The notes beneath the pieces are model-generated. The model had not been told where the DNA came from and did no database searches. It saw only the letters and a list, made by a program, of their open reading frames with translations. Source: Topomyia yanbarensis (Eukaryota > Arthropoda > Insecta > Diptera > Culicidae). From it: 64,000 bases of DNA. The position numbers were made by a program, and so were the translations under genes. Below are positions 23,580 through 35,846 of this stretch, piece after piece. Position 1 is the stretch's first letter; each line of letters starts with the position of its first letter. The stretch spans positions 162,760,080 through 162,824,079 of the forward strand of contig NC_080670.1 of assembly GCF_030247195.1 (NCBI RefSeq), given 5' to 3'.

Positions 23580-24957
23580 CGATCGATTGTGTTCGCGAGA
23601 AGCGGAAAACATGCGAGATAGCCAGTATATACCCAGGCTGCCACCTCGAGTTGGACTAGTGACAAGCAGCATGAAATGCAGCAGGCGCTTCAAGGAGCCG
23701 AAGGCCTTATGCCGAACCAAATGTGTACAACCAAATCTGGCAATAGCACTCCCAAGTAGGACTACAGCTTGGGAGGACTAACACGGCGGAAGTGAAGAAG
23801 AAAATAGAGGAGCTATACGAGTTCATAATGGACAGGACCAACGTCCACACTATGATTTAGCATCTAGTGATGAACGTTAAGTCCGCCATGAATGTCGTCG
23901 AACGAGAGCAGAGCGTGCTGAGGAGGGCGCGTACCAAGCACGCCGAAAGAAAACGCTTAACGAGGCCGAAACGAAAGCAGTTGCTGAGGAAGCAGAACAG
24001 ACGCCGAAGTGTTTCCGGAATCAATGTTCCGAGTAACTGAAAAGGGAGACACCTGGAGAGGAGGAAGAGAAGAAAAATCGAAGAAAGAGTAAGAAGTCGA
24101 TCGGAAACAAGCAAGCGATTTGCGAACGGTCGTATAACAAAAGGTAAAGTCATAACTGCAGAAGGTAAAGAAAGTCCCATTGGGAAAAAATAGGGGCGAA
24201 GCATTAATCGTCGAAATGAAGGAAGGAAGGACGCGGCAATCCAGCCACGCCTGAATTTGTTCAGAAAAGTGTTTCAAAAGCTCATAGACGAGGGCCACTT
24301 CCCTGACAAATGGAAGATACAGAAGTTAGTGCTACTGCCTAAACCAGGTAAGAATCCATTTTCGTATTGACAAATATGCCTACTGGATAAGCTCGGGTAA
24401 CTCTTGGAGATGCTTTTCCTTAACAGGCCGACAATATTTACGGAAAGCGATAACGGGTTGTCGAAAAACTAGTTCGGATGTCGAAAGGGCAAGTCTGGAC
24501 GCCATTCGGACCGTGATCGAGTGAGGCGATATGGCGCGCAACCAGAAAAGAAGAGGAAATCGATACTGTGTCGTGTTAACGATAGACGTAAAAAAATGCA
24601 TTCAATAGAGCAAGCTAGGAAGCCATTGCGGAATAACTGCAAACAATGAGGGTCCCCAGCTACCTGTGCAGAATTTTAAGGAGTTATATTCCGAAGCGGA
24701 TCCTGATCTATGAGACAAACAGGGAACAAAATCGAACAAGGCTCTATCCTGGGTTCAGCGCTTTGGAATGGGATATATAACGGCGTGCTGACGCTTAAGC
24801 TGCCTATCGGCGTAGAGATCGTCGGGTTCGCGGACGACATCGTAATAACGGTTCTGGGAGAGACGCCGAAAAAGGTCGGTTGTCGGTAAAGGCGACCGAC
24901 AGGATTTGAAACTGGATGCAAGGCATGATGTTGCAGATAGCCCATCACAAACCGGAG
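23580..24957 (+). pseudogene. R1-clade LINE element A, left part (ORF1 piece plus reverse transcriptase)
   Basis: From about 23790 the plus strand encodes VKKKIEELYEFIMDRTNVHT and NVKSAMNVVERE, the N-terminal gag-like region of R1-clade ORF1. A large deletion (rest of ORF1 and the endonuclease) joins this at about 24230 to ORF2 with KWKIQKLVLLPKPGK, NGLSKN, and near 24827-24838 the intact catalytic F-A-D-D (VEIVGFADDIVITVLGETPK). Many stops and frameshifts are present. The segment ends inside the conserved H-H-K-x-E motif, where element B is inserted, and element A resumes at 26829. Confidence 0.75.
24949..24957 (+). repeat. Target-site duplication, left copy (AAACCGGAG)
   Basis: The 9-mer AAACCGGAG immediately precedes element B and is repeated at 26820-26828 immediately after it. 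Excising B plus one copy restores the H-H-K-P-E-V-L-L-V-S reading frame of element A. Confidence 0.85.
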
Positions 24958-26819
24958 ATCGACACGACGGGCAAACTGCTTGAGAGGATCATCCTCAACA
25001 GGCTAACCCCGTACTCAGAAGGTACGGACGGCCCGTGAAGCAATCAGTTTGGTTTTCGAAAGGGTAAGTTCACGGTGAACGCTATCAACTCAGTGGTAAA
25101 GACCGCCTAGATAGCGATCCAATGGAAAAGGCGAGGCATTCGATATTGTGCGTTTATGACACTTGATGTGAAGAACGCATTCAACAGCGCAAGCTGGGAT
25201 GCCATCGCGCTCTCGTTACGCAGGCCTAACCTGCCGGTGGGTATGTACAGGATCTTGGAAAGCTACTTTCAGAACCGTGTACTATTATACGAGACCGATG
25301 CCGGTAAGAGAAGTGTTCCTATTACAGCAGGTTCGGTTCGCAAGGTTCGATTCTGGGCTCGGTATTATGGAAACTCATGTATGACGGGGTTCTGAGACTA
25401 AAGTTCCCTCCTGATGTCAAGATCGTCGGCTTTGCCGATGATGTAACCTTGGTGGTCTACGGGGAGTCAATCCCCGAGGTAGAACTGACAGCAGCACACG
25501 CGATCAGCACTGCGGCGGAATGGATGAGCGCGAGAGGCCTGGAGCTCGCTCAACATAAGACGAGGTGGTTATCATCAACAACCGCAAATCGGTACAAGAC
25601 GCAGTTATCCAAGTGGGAGAAGTCGTGATCACTTCAAAGCGCAGTTTGAAGATTCTTGGGGCCATCATAGATTACAAGCTGACCTTCGGCAGCCATGTCG
25701 ACTATGCTTGTAAGAGGGCTTCGACGGCTGTTGTAGCATTATCGAGGATGATGTCCAACAGCTCTAAGGTGTACGCCAGTAGACGTAGGTTACTAGCAGG
25801 CGTTGCCGTATCTATCCTTAGGTACGGCGGCCCGTCCTGGGCGAGAGCACTGGGAGTAACCAGTTACCTTCGGAAACTGGAGAGCACCTACCGCTTGATG
25901 TGTCTCAGAGTGATATCTTCCTACAGCACGGTATCACACGATGCACCCTGCATGATAGCGAGCATAATGCCAGTCGGGCTGGTCATCCGGGAAGACGAGG
26001 AGTGTTTTGAGCTGTGTGGCAATAGAGGAATCCGCGAGCGTTCCAGGGTGGCCTCGGTCGCCAGATGGCAGCGCGAGTGGGATAACTCCTCGAAAGGTAG
26101 GGGGACTCACCGGCTGATACATAACATATCGAGCTGGGTGGGTAGACCCCATGGGGAAGTTCACTTCCATCTGACACATTACCTCCACAGTTTTGGGCAC
26201 ACGGAGGCCCCAGTGTGTTGACGAAACTGCGGAGCACATACTGTTTGTATGTCCTCTTTTCGACGTCGAAAGAAGAGTAATGCTAGACGTCAGCGACCGG
26301 GACACAACCTCTTATCCAGAGGATGTGTTAAGCGGTGGAGAAGTAGAACGAAGTCTCGACTGCAACCACTCAGATTGCCTGCAGGTTGCAGAGAATCTAG
26401 CGCACCGAGCCTCATGCTGAGGCAAGTGTGGCGCAGCGAGTGGCAACTGCGGTAGTCATGCCGAAGCATGGCAGATGTGTGAATAGACGTATGTATTGAC
26501 TGCCCATGCCGAGATGGGAGGGTCGTAGCGTAGAATGTTGGCACCTATCGCTCTTGATACCTCGTGGCGTGACAGAGGAGTATAGGGTGAGTGTGAATGC
26601 GTACATTAAGCGAGAGTGAGTGAGTACATTAAGTACTGCCATCCCCCAATAGTAATGCCAAGAGGTAGTTCCTGGGGGAAAGATGGCGGAGCCCAATGGA
26701 GTTTAGTCGGTATTACCCCTGGTCGAAACCGACACACCAGTACACTTCCGTGTGGTAGCTTGGCAACTACTAAGCACGTGTACTGGGTCAGTGCGTAAAT
26801 TGCATTCTCCATTGTAAAA
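24958..26819 (+). mobile_element. R1-clade LINE element B, 5'-truncated, inserted in element A
   Basis: It starts abruptly inside the reverse transcriptase (DTTGKLLERIILNRLTPYSE) and runs through FGFRKGK, TLDVKNAFNSASWDA (25160), the catalytic VGFADDVTLVVYGES (about 25425), the C-terminal RRLLAGVAVSILRYGGPSWAR and RPHGEVHFHLTHYLHSFGH, and a 3' UTR ending CTCCATTGTAAAA. Frameshifts near 25335 and 25560 and stops near 25036 and 25108 disable it. The same family is present in inverted orientation at 44647-47060 (element D), with the same 3' terminus. Five-prime truncation, a short A-rich end and a 9-bp target duplication are as expected for target-primed reverse transcription. Confidence 0.9.
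25156..26221 (+). pseudogene. R1-clade reverse transcriptase and C-terminal domain (element B)
   Basis: Three overlapping frames (25156-25395, 25377-25628, 25565-26221) join into one reverse-transcriptase plus C-terminal domain with two single-base frameshifts. The palm residues D of TLDVKNAF and F-A-D-D are intact. The last frame continues through MMSNSSKVYASRRRLLAG and the conserved WQREWDNSSKGR block, then stops before the cysteine-rich end, which continues in another frame to about 26290. The product would copy element RNA at a nicked target if intact. Confidence 0.85.
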
Positions 26820-26828
26820 AAACCGGAG
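26820..26828 (+). repeat. Target-site duplication, right copy (AAACCGGAG)
   Basis: Exact match to 24949-24957. See that entry. Confidence 0.85.
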
Positions 26829-27310
26829 GTGCTATTGGTCAGCAACTGCAAAGTACTGCAGCAAGCAGAAATCACTGTCGGAGAACATGTCATTGTCTCG
26901 AAGTGGGCGCTGACACAGCTGAGCGTAATGATAGATGACCGATTGAAGTTCAACACCCATGCCAACTTGCGAGAAGGCAGTCAAAGCTGTAAACGCTTTA
27001 GCTAGAATCATGCCATTTCAAAATTCGGCTTCTGGTTAGCGTATCATCGGCGATACTGAGGTACGGAGGCCCGATCTGGGTTGTGGCGCTGGAGACACAG
27101 CGGATTCGAATAAAGTTGAGTAGTACGTTCAGGCTCATGGCCTTGCGTGTCGCGAGCGCGTCCAGGACTGTCTCATCAGAGGCAGTCTGCGTGATCCTCG
27201 TCTGTCCTTAATGTAGAGAATATTGTTGCAGAAATGTGTCGAGACGAGGGCACATGGAATGCCGTCAGCAGAGTAGTGATACTAATATTGTCGGAACTTC
27301 TGGAACTGGT
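26829..27310 (+). pseudogene. R1-clade LINE element A, right part (ORF2 C-terminal region)
   Basis: It resumes element A with VLLVSNCKVLQQAEITVGEH and LSVMIDDRLKFNTHANL, the thumb region after the catalytic palm. A degenerate C-terminal domain follows (RYGGPIWVVALETQ-like segment near 27060), and the end reads NVENIVAEMCRDEGTWNAVS. Frameshifts are frequent. The match to the left part across element B shows both halves were one element. Confidence 0.75.
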
Positions 27311-27316
27311 GGCTGT

Positions 27317-27750
27317 AAAGTGATGCGAGTTAAGTTACGGCATCTCCGGATCGGTCCACGTCTTGAGGAGTTCCGACGTCGGCGACGAAAGTCTCCGGTG
27401 GATTGTTAATGTTGGCGACAGTCCTGGGGTCGACTGGTATCGCATCGAGGGTTGGATAGTGTGCTGGCTCAGCGTACACAGGGGAATCAACGGGCTCCAC
27501 GTATGCAGAGGGGCCAACGAGCTCAAGGACAACTGGGCGCGCAATGACAGTAATATTAATTCTGCCAGAGCTCCAGAGCAGCGCAAATTTGAGCTTTTAG
27601 TTGGCAACAACGACAAGCAGTTTCACGTCGTTCAAAAAATACTGCAAGCGTGGGTGTGAAGGGATGCGAGTTTCGTTTTCAGTATCTCTGGATCGGTTCA
27701 CGTCTTGACGAACTGCGACGTTAGCGACGAAAGTCACCGGTTGATTGGTA
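27317..27750 (+). repeat. Direct repeat of about 90 bp, 338 bp apart
   Basis: The blocks 27320-27407 and 27658-27747 align with 'gatgcgagtt', 'atctc.ggatcggt.cacgtc', 'cgacgaaagtc.ccggt' shared. Both follow the end of R1-clade element A, so they may be two copies of an R1-family 3' UTR or a 3' UTR duplication. Confidence 0.65.
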
Positions 27751-28064
27751 GCGTTGCAAGCTGTACGCGGGCAGACAAAAATAAAAATATAATTAAAAAA
27801 TGGGAACAAAAAAACAATAAATAAAAATCATAAGAACAATAAAAAGCGCCCACAAAGGCGCAGTCGGGGAGCCGAAGAGCTATAGGAAAGACGAGGTACA
27901 AGAACACAATCCCCTTTCGAAGTTGGGTATTGGTGGACTCGGAAGGAAGAGGATACAGAGATACAGGTGGTTGATATTTAGTCGGTAGGCTTGCTGGAGA
28001 AAGAGCTGCAGTAAGAAGCAGCCATGTCGGAAATGGTCTCTTTTGAAGATTCCCCCTCGATAAA
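27751..28064. other. Unassigned DNA, possible end of element A
   Basis: A-rich run with 'aaaaataaaaatataattaaaaaa' near 27778-27800, which could be the tail of element A, then about 230 bp without recognisable features. Confidence 0.35.
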
Positions 28065-28190
28065 AAAACACAAACTTTGTCTCAAATCGTCGAGCTCAGT
28101 CGATTGGTGTAGAAGACTCGACCCTCCGGGCCTCGGAACAAATCTTGAAAGCTTGAGCGAATTTTTTACATGTCTTTTATAACATTCCCC
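28065..28190 (+). repeat. Dispersed mosquito repeat, copy 5 (3' part)
   Basis: It shares 'caaatcgtcgagctcagtcg', 'attggtgtagaagactcg', 'ccctccgggcctcgga', 'cttgaaagcttgagcgaatt' and 'tcttttataa' with the copy at 21430-21545. Confidence 0.8.
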
Positions 28191-30939
28191 CTACCTGTGA
28201 GACGTCTGTTATATGTGGCACCGTGCTTTGTACAGGGGCAGACGGTCCATGGGAAAAAACGGCCAACTCCGAAAAATTGCTTCGACTAATGGTAGAATGA
28301 CGATTCAGCGGGATCAAATGAACCGTACGACAACTTGTCTCGCTCTCCGCAGGCTGTTTGTTTCCCATTAAAGATACACTGCTGCTGCCTGCTGCTGTCC
28401 ATTACCAGTCTTCTGTTCATCACACATGTCATTGTTATTGCACTTGAAGCCGAAATGAGAAGCCAACATTTGAAAATGGCAGACATTGAGCATTCGTCGG
28501 CCGTCTCGCAATGCGCGGCTTTTGCGATGAATGATGATGGTTCACATTTCCTGAGTTCAGTCGTCTCGGGCTTTTACTTCCATTCATCCATACAGCAGTG
28601 GTAGATCAGCTAGAACAACGAAAAAGCTGAATGGTAGGACGAATTTTCGGTCAATCGATTTTCAAATCTAGCAAAGTCCGCTTTCCGGTTCTATTCTGCA
28701 CGGCTGGTCATCGGAATGTGAGGCCGAGCAGTAGTCGGCAGCAAGCAATTGTTTTCGTTACGCGCCGAGCTACGAGATTAACTGTCCGAATTTGTATTTC
28801 AGCAGCAACCCTTGAGAAGTAATTTCAAACCGGTTTGTTTGAGCACTACAAAAGCGCAGCGGCTACGCCGTTTATTTCATGGTTGGGATTTTCATGGTAG
28901 CCATTGCTTGGGGTCAAACAAATTTTGCTCCAATAGGCTGGTGTGACTATTTTCACCCTACCAGGACAAGTTCCATGCTGTTTCGCTGATTTGGAATCGA
29001 TGAAATGTTCACTTCCTTGGGAATAACATTCCTTACCATATTGACCTTTCTACTCCCGTTAAAAAAGAAACGGTGCCGAATTATTTCGTGAGGAAAACAA
29101 AAAAAAAATTGCACTGCAAAAACCGGTTGAGGTTAGGTATTTCGTGAGGCAAACAAACCAAACTCCTTTGGTTTGACTTTGCATCTGTGGTTGTAAATGA
29201 GCTGTCAGAAATCTTAATACATCCACCCGTTTATCCGAATGCAGCATATCTAAGAAAAATTAATTAAATTTGTTGACAGATACAAATACAAACACAAATC
29301 TGATCAAATCAGCATTTTCCAAATACGTTGAATTGTACCGATATCACAAACCTTCCGGGACTCGGGTAAAAAGTCAGGTTGTGAAGTGATTGCATAATCT
29401 ATCTTATGCGAGAAAGAGCTTGAAAAAGACACAAGATGAAACCCTGCCAATTATGCATTCCTCCCCACGACCTTGAATAAATCACGCATTATCCACCGAC
29501 TGTTGCTTCATTCGTTCTGCTACTGCGGCTAACATTATAAGTCTTTCTTATTCTTTCTTCGCAAGTAACTCATGAGCTACCCACTGCGCTGGTCCTATAC
29601 TCTCCCAGAACCTAACGAGAAAAACAGTGCAGTACTAGAACAAAACGTCAAATTTTGTCGGCATCCCCTCGCAGCCAACCCGCATGCGCCTGGCTTGTAT
29701 GCAAGTTGGAACGAATTCGCCAAAACATCGGCTTCCGGAACCGACCGCACTCGTTCGGCAAATCGAAGCTTTGCTAGCCACTACCAGAAGAATCAGCTGA
29801 GCAGGCTTTCCGACTAGAGGTATCAACAGCCTAAATGTTGAATCCGTAGAGATACAAACTTAACAACAGCAGCAGCAGAACATTCTATCCGGACACGCTG
29901 CGAGAGGTGTTCTAGTGGTAGCATAACTCGCAGGGGGGCGTGGGGAACTTCTCAGACAGGCGAGAATGAGAAATGTGAACCGTCCTCCTTCCGGTTGATT
30001 CAGCGGTCGGTCGGTGGAATGCAAACTGCGGGGTACGGTAAACCGTCGAGCCGCTGATGCATGTAGATTTTCAAGAGGCTCACACAATGACACCGCCGGA
30101 ACTTGAAGTGAAACGTAATGTTATGACGATGTACGGCAATCAAGGCATCTTATTGTTATGTACAAACCGGCCCGTCACTGAGGCACCTTCGTCGATTCGT
30201 ATGGATTCCGCAGCTTTCATCGCTAATTTTCTGCTGATTGTCACGAATTCGAACTCGGCTTCGGCGTTTCATTCAACTCAGACACGGGTGAAGCCCTAGC
30301 TAACGGGAAGCAAGAGCGACTTTCCTCCTGCTTTCGGTCCCAAGCCCGAAACGAAGTTATCAAAATGAACATTGTTTGCGCATCTGTGGCGGTTCTTCCG
30401 CACCACCTTGCCCCCCAAGGTATGCGAAGCTTTAGCGAAACAGTTCTTGCTGTTGTTGGGACAGCGGCGGCAGGCGATCGGCGGGCACAGATAGCAGAGG
30501 CTGCTAGTGGACGACTTGCAGGGTTTGCTAGTTTTCATTTTTGCGGATGGGAAAGGGAAGAGAGGGAATCGGTTGAAATGTGTGCCGTATCTGGAACAGA
30601 CGGGTCGCTGAGCAGGATCGGAAGAAATGCTGCTATCAACTTGTGGACAAAATATGGCTAAGCTGTTCTGTGTTGTATTGAAAGTTGGGGCACATTGAGC
30701 TTTTTCGAGGAAGGGTTTGACGTGACAACGCTGTTCTTTACTATATTGGACCTTCTTCAAATTTTCTCACATAGGGAATGTGTTAGGAAATTCAAGGCAC
30801 TTTTGATATTATTCCTCCTTATTAACCCACCGGAAGTCGCACTTATGGCCCACAGAGCAGCGTGCACTCAGTTCACTAGCGCGACTGTCGGAAGGTTAAA
30901 CAAATAGTTATTTCCACAAGATTCGATTGTGAAGTGTTC
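28191..30939. other. Unassigned DNA
   Basis: Composition is more balanced than the AT-rich stretches, and it could include single-copy host sequence. ORFs of 60-154 codons lie on both strands, but none has a domain, repeat or motif I recognise, and opposite-strand ORFs of equal length overlap at 30296-30760. A partial copy of the dispersed repeat ('gattgcataatctatcttat') lies near 29380-29410. Confidence 0.4.
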
Positions 30940-32462
30940 GATATTCGGATTGGCAAAATCTTGGACTTTCTAAAATTCTGAATTTCCTACTCTTGTAATT
31001 TTAAATTATTGATGGACTCTTGATCTTTTGAATTCACTGTGTCTCGTACTCACTGTCTGCTTTTTATCGGACTATTGAACTCTCGTACTTTTTGAATCTT
31101 GAGCTTAGCTTGAGGCCTACGATTGCGTACTGTCGGATTCTCGGACTCGTATATTATCGGAGCATCGAACTCTCGCCCTTCCGGCTCCTCAGATTTTGGG
31201 ACTCCCGGATTCTAGGTCTCTCAGACTCTCAGTCTGTCGTTCTGTTACATTTCAAATAATCCTTTTCTTAATCGAGAAGATTATCAGACTCTCAGACTTG
31301 TAGATTCTCTGACTATCGAACTCGGACCTTCTAATTCCCGGGCTCTCTGATTCTCGCGCCCTCAATGTGTTACGTTATTTATGTGGAGTCACTGAAGGGC
31401 GCGCTCTCCGATTGTAAGCCTTGTATTCACACCCTCGAACTCTCAGATTCTATGGTTCTTGGAATTGTGGATTTTCGGATGCACTGATTTTTGAACTCTC
31501 AGGTATTTGATGACGAATTTTTCGACTTGTGGATTTTGTGGATCCTCGGATTTTTTAACCTTTTAATTTTTGGTTTCTGGATACTCAGTGTAACGCATTT
31601 TTAAACTCTATGGGTAGTCATATATTTACGGACTATTGAAAGCTTGGACTTGTGAATTCTTAGACTTTTGAACTCTCGGACCCTCGACTTCTGTAGTATC
31701 GAACTTTTCAACTCTCGAGCATTTGTAAAACCAAGTGTAACACTTGGACTATCGGTATATCGGATTCTCTATAACTCGGTTTCGTGGGTTCTCAGATTCA
31801 TGGATTTTTGAAAACTCGCGCTCAGGAATTTTAGAACTGGTGTACTCAGGGACTCTTAGACTTGTAGATTCATGGAGTCATGGATACTCGGACCTTCGGT
31901 CTCTAAAACTTGTGATCACACTGGCTTTCTGTCATATTTGTGGCTTCCTGAGTCACGGATTCTTGGACTCTCGGACTATGAATGCTTTAAACTCTCGTAC
32001 TCACGGTGCTGCCTTCTCAAACTCTCGGAATCTCAGATTGTTGGAGAGGCGCATTCTTAAATTTTTGGATTCTCGGAAACCAACAGACTCTTGGATTCCT
32101 AGCGTTGTGTATTTTTGGATTTAAAGGCACTTGGATTCCTGGGCTCTGAGGTATACGAATTTTAGACTGTTTAGCTCATAAATTTTTGGAGTCTAATTCC
32201 CAAACTCTCGAACTCTGGAAATTTTCGTACACTCGGCTTCTGAGATTCTCGGTCTCGCAGTAATGGATTTTAATTTCTTGGACTAGGAGCAGTTGATTGT
32301 AGTCACGAATATTTGGATCATTAGAGACATGCGAAGTGTTGGACTTTCGCTCTTGGAGTATCGGACGCTCGGACATAGTGGATTTCGAAGTCACGAATGC
32401 TCGGACTTGCGAGCTTGCAGATTTGTGAACTTTTGGGCTTGTGTGGGTATCGGTGATCTTCG
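30940..32462. repeat. Degenerate short-unit satellite (GGACTCTCG / GGATTCTCG)
   Basis: About 1.5 kb built from diverged units of roughly 8-14 bp such as 'ggactctcg', 'ggattctcg', 'gaactctcg', 'gacttgtgga' and 'ttggattc'. No long-range order is obvious and unit length varies, unlike the 17-bp array at 6.2 kb. The right edge coincides with the 3' end of the minus-strand I-clade element. ORFs inside it are compositional artefacts. Confidence 0.85.
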
Positions 32463-32479
32463 TGTGTCCTACCCTACCC

Positions 32480-34950
32480 GAAGGCACGAGAGTGTTCTTT
32501 GTACCCTCCGGTTTTTACAGTTTGTCCACTTCTCAAGATCTCTCTATTCCTTCTGAGGATAGCCGCGAAGGTTTCTCCAGGAAGCGATAAAGGGCTCGGA
32601 GACTTTTGCCTTGAATGCCCTAATAATGTCGGATGATGAGACCTATTTAGAAAACAGAGCGCGTGAACGGCGGCCGAGCGTGGCCAAATGGTCAGCCTCG
32701 TCATTACCGCAAATTTCACTGTGCCTGGGAATCCAGTATGTGGGGGTCAACTGGTCGCAGGATTATTCTATGGCTTGAACATAGGATTGCTTGGAGTCCC
32801 GCGATACCAGTGCTTTGATGACCGAAAAGGAATCTGAGAAAATCACCGAGAAAACTGTGCAAATAGAGGGTAAGCGATGGGTTCTCGCTATGTTTCGACC
32901 CGACAGTGTAAATTTGCAGATGATTGGGATATTTGCGTTCGACTTTTTGGAGGATTTTAGCTCTGACAGTACTGGTCACCTACTTTAACGGATAGAGTCA
33001 GGCTGCTGCCTAAATTTGGGTCGTCCTCGTACCAGATGCGGTTACGGGCCCGATGCAGCTGCGCGATTGTAGTGAGAGAAGTATTGGCAAATGTGGTATG
33101 GATATCCTAGCCCATGGCTGTCTGTAGCGCGACATTCATCACCATATTTTTTTTTTGTAAGAAGCCCATGGCTCGTTTCAGGACGGATACATACAGAGCC
33201 CACCGGCAGGGAAGTACGCTCGTCTCGACGCTGGAGGCTTCGGCGGAGTTGTTGGGCAGTAGATTCGAAGCCAGTCTGGTTGCTCCGTGATACAGCGGTG
33301 ACAGAATATCTACTAATCCATCCCAATTGCTACTGGTTATCTATAGGCCGTAGAACAGGCGACTATGGATAAGGGCCTGGCTGATGTTGAGCGCGGTTCG
33401 CCTGTTCCACTTCGGGTGACGCGACGGTGCGGATAAGTCACTTTCTACTTTCGCAGTCCTTTTTCACCTATCGGAAGCGCGGAAGAAAAGTCATCTTGCG
33501 ATCGACAGTCACACCAAGTATTTTAGTCTTGTGCGACCAATCGCTTTCCGAAAACTATAAATATTTTATCATCAGCGTAGACAAACACGTATATACCATT
33601 CGGGAGCGCGAAGAATAATGTGACTACCAAGGCCCTTGAGAACCCATTACCTTCCCGAAACAGGTTCGACTGCTTTTCTCCTATGCGCACCCTGAAACTT
33701 CAGGCGTCTATTTACCATTATTTCCATCGTTTTCGCAATACAGGGGAGAAGACTGATGAGTTGGAAGTCATTTGGACTCCTGGTTCTCTCGCATAATCCT
33801 GGCTAGCATCTGGTATGAATGTTGTAGGGGTGACTTCTATAGCCCTCTTCGTTTTAAGACAGGCAGGTGCGAGGGAGAAGTATCCATAAAGAAGGAGCAA
33901 AGTGTTGACCGATTGCATTAGCAATTTCAGAGGGCTCATCTCTAATATTACCTTTGACCCATAATGCGAAGCCGTTTTGCCATTCATTGCCGCATAGGGA
34001 ATTGAGTATTCTCCACAGATCCGCAGACGACGAATCGAAGCTGATCCCGTCCAGGAAGGAAACCCAGCTGGCCTCCTTGGCTTTCTCGATGGCCTGCATG
34101 ACCTGGTTTGTGAAATTGTGAAAATCCGTCGATCTATTATCCCATCGATGATGGTCAAGGGGGGTGTTTTTAAGAGCCACTCGGTTTGGAGGTGCTCCGC
34201 TGTATGTCATGACCTCTACGAGCTCCTTTATTCAGTCGCGGCCTCGATCGAGGCCATCCGAAACGTCATCTTTGCAGGTGGGCCCATCCGCCAGATCATA
34301 GAGCCAACGGCGACGCCGCGACGTCGAAGGGGCATCCGATCATAGAAAACTCCAATAGTGGTGTTATCGCTGTTTCTAGTGTCGGTGAGAACAATATTGC
34401 CGTCATTTAGCGTCGCCACGTTGCTGTCTTCAATGGTCCCGATGATGGTAACACCTTCTTGAACCCTACGCTGTGTCATGGGCGTTTAAGTCACCCATTC
34501 ATAGGAAGGGGGTCTGTAGTTGCTTGAAGAGATTTCACAATTTATTTCCGACGTTATTGACTTACTGAGGACTGTGAATAGATGCTACTGTGCAACTTGT
34601 GAAAAAGTTGATTTTTCTTCTCACTACAATGAGGTCGGTGTCAAATTTCACCGACTCAGACAGCAGGACAGCTCTGGTTCCTAGGCCGACCGTCTGGTAG
34701 AGGTTCGACCCTTTAGCTGATTGCCAATTGTAACCAAGTGTAATGGTAACTGAGCCAAGGTGATGAATCTGTATCGACCTTTATGTGTGTCTCTTGAATA
34801 GCAAGCCGGATGGGTGCAGTGCGGGAAATAATGCGTTAGCGATCTCTTAGGTTTCCTCTCAAACCGTTGGTGCTTCATTGGATGGCCAGTGTTCAGTTTG
34901 TTCCGTCGAGTCCACCGCGGGTGTGCGTTCAGAGGGTCTTTGGTCTGTTA
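32480..34950 (-). pseudogene. I-clade ORF2 pseudogene: endonuclease, reverse transcriptase remnant, RNase H
   Basis: The endonuclease begins near 34930 with NGLRGNLRD and RTAPIRLAIQETHI and includes MGDLNAHDTA near 34480. A linker with KAKEASWVSFLDGISFDSS lies near 34050. The reverse transcriptase is reduced to a short stretch around an intact Y-A-D-D (33568-33579). RNase H follows, with LQIYTVGSKHSEN near 32905, where the catalytic aspartate of the usual T-D-G-S is a valine, and the W-x-P-x-H-x-x-I-x-G-N-x-x-A-D motif (YWIPRHSEICGNDEADHLA) near 32690-32735. Internal deletion, several stops and the lost RNase H aspartate make it inactive. Confidence 0.8.
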
Positions 34951-35823
34951 CTGGTGTTTCTGTAGATGAGGTCGAGGCTGCAGCCGTTGGGTTCACGTGG
35001 ATTCTTTGGTTATAGGGACTTACCCGGCAGGGTGAGCAGGTATTGTAAACATTTTTGGGTCTGATGGTTTTTTCATAGACTCTGATATTTGACGTTGGTG
35101 TGTCTGGTTTTGTACCGTAGGACCCTGAAGGAAGGTAAAGTGCGACAGATGGTTCCGATCAGGTTGCAGAGTTTGTGGAAGGCTCTGGGTTCCCCGCTCC
35201 GGAAACCGTCGGGAACTCGAAGAAGCGAAGAAGAAGGCTTTGTTGTTGCATGGTGGACAGGATTTGTTGAGCGCTGTTTTGGGATTGACGTATTCTTCGG
35301 TGTCTCTAAGGTTTTCTGTTATTGCGGTTGATTTTGTACCATGGCGCCTTGTAGGAAGGTAGAATGCGACAGATGGGACCGCTCGGATTACGGAGTTAGT
35401 AAAACATATCCAGGAAAGCCCCTAGCAACCATCGGGGACTCATCGAGTGTCTCCGTTACTTCCCGAGGCAGGGGCAAAGCAAGAAAAGTGTCTTTTTCAT
35501 GTACTGTGTGCAGGTTTTGTTGTTAGTGCTGTCCTATTGTGATTCCGAGTGCACGGATACTGCATATACGGTGTAGTTGTTGCGTTTTTCAGCGTTTTTG
35601 CCTCTTCTCCGGTAGTGGAATTGAACTGGGTTTCAGAAGCAATCGACGACTGGAGTTGGATTGCGGAGCCGACGGTTCGTGTGACTGTGGTCCGGTCGAT
35701 AGGGGTCGATTCTTCGGTACCAGGTTGGTTATTTATTCTTAGCCGAAGCCACGATTGTAGACGGCGGGGGCTACGGTTTCGGGGGCTGGCTCGATGTACT
35801 TCCCTTTTTCTGGGTTTCGTTCC

Positions 35824-35845
35824 CGTAGTTTTGTCAGGGGGAGTG
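35824..35845 (+). repeat. SINE target-site duplication, left copy
   Basis: The 22-mer starting CGTAGTTTTGTCAGG is repeated at 36312-36333 with one mismatch. The two copies flank the SINE at 35847-36311. The sequence belongs to ORF1 of I-clade element G. Confidence 0.9.
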
Positions 35846-35846
35846 G

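Noticed and set aside
30296..30760. 154-codon minus-strand and 98-codon plus-strand ORFs
   Set aside because: They overlap on opposite strands, have no recognised domain and unremarkable composition. I cannot support a gene.
31744..32124. 126-codon ORF rich in serine, leucine and arginine
   Set aside because: It lies in a degenerate short-unit satellite; its composition follows from the repeat units.
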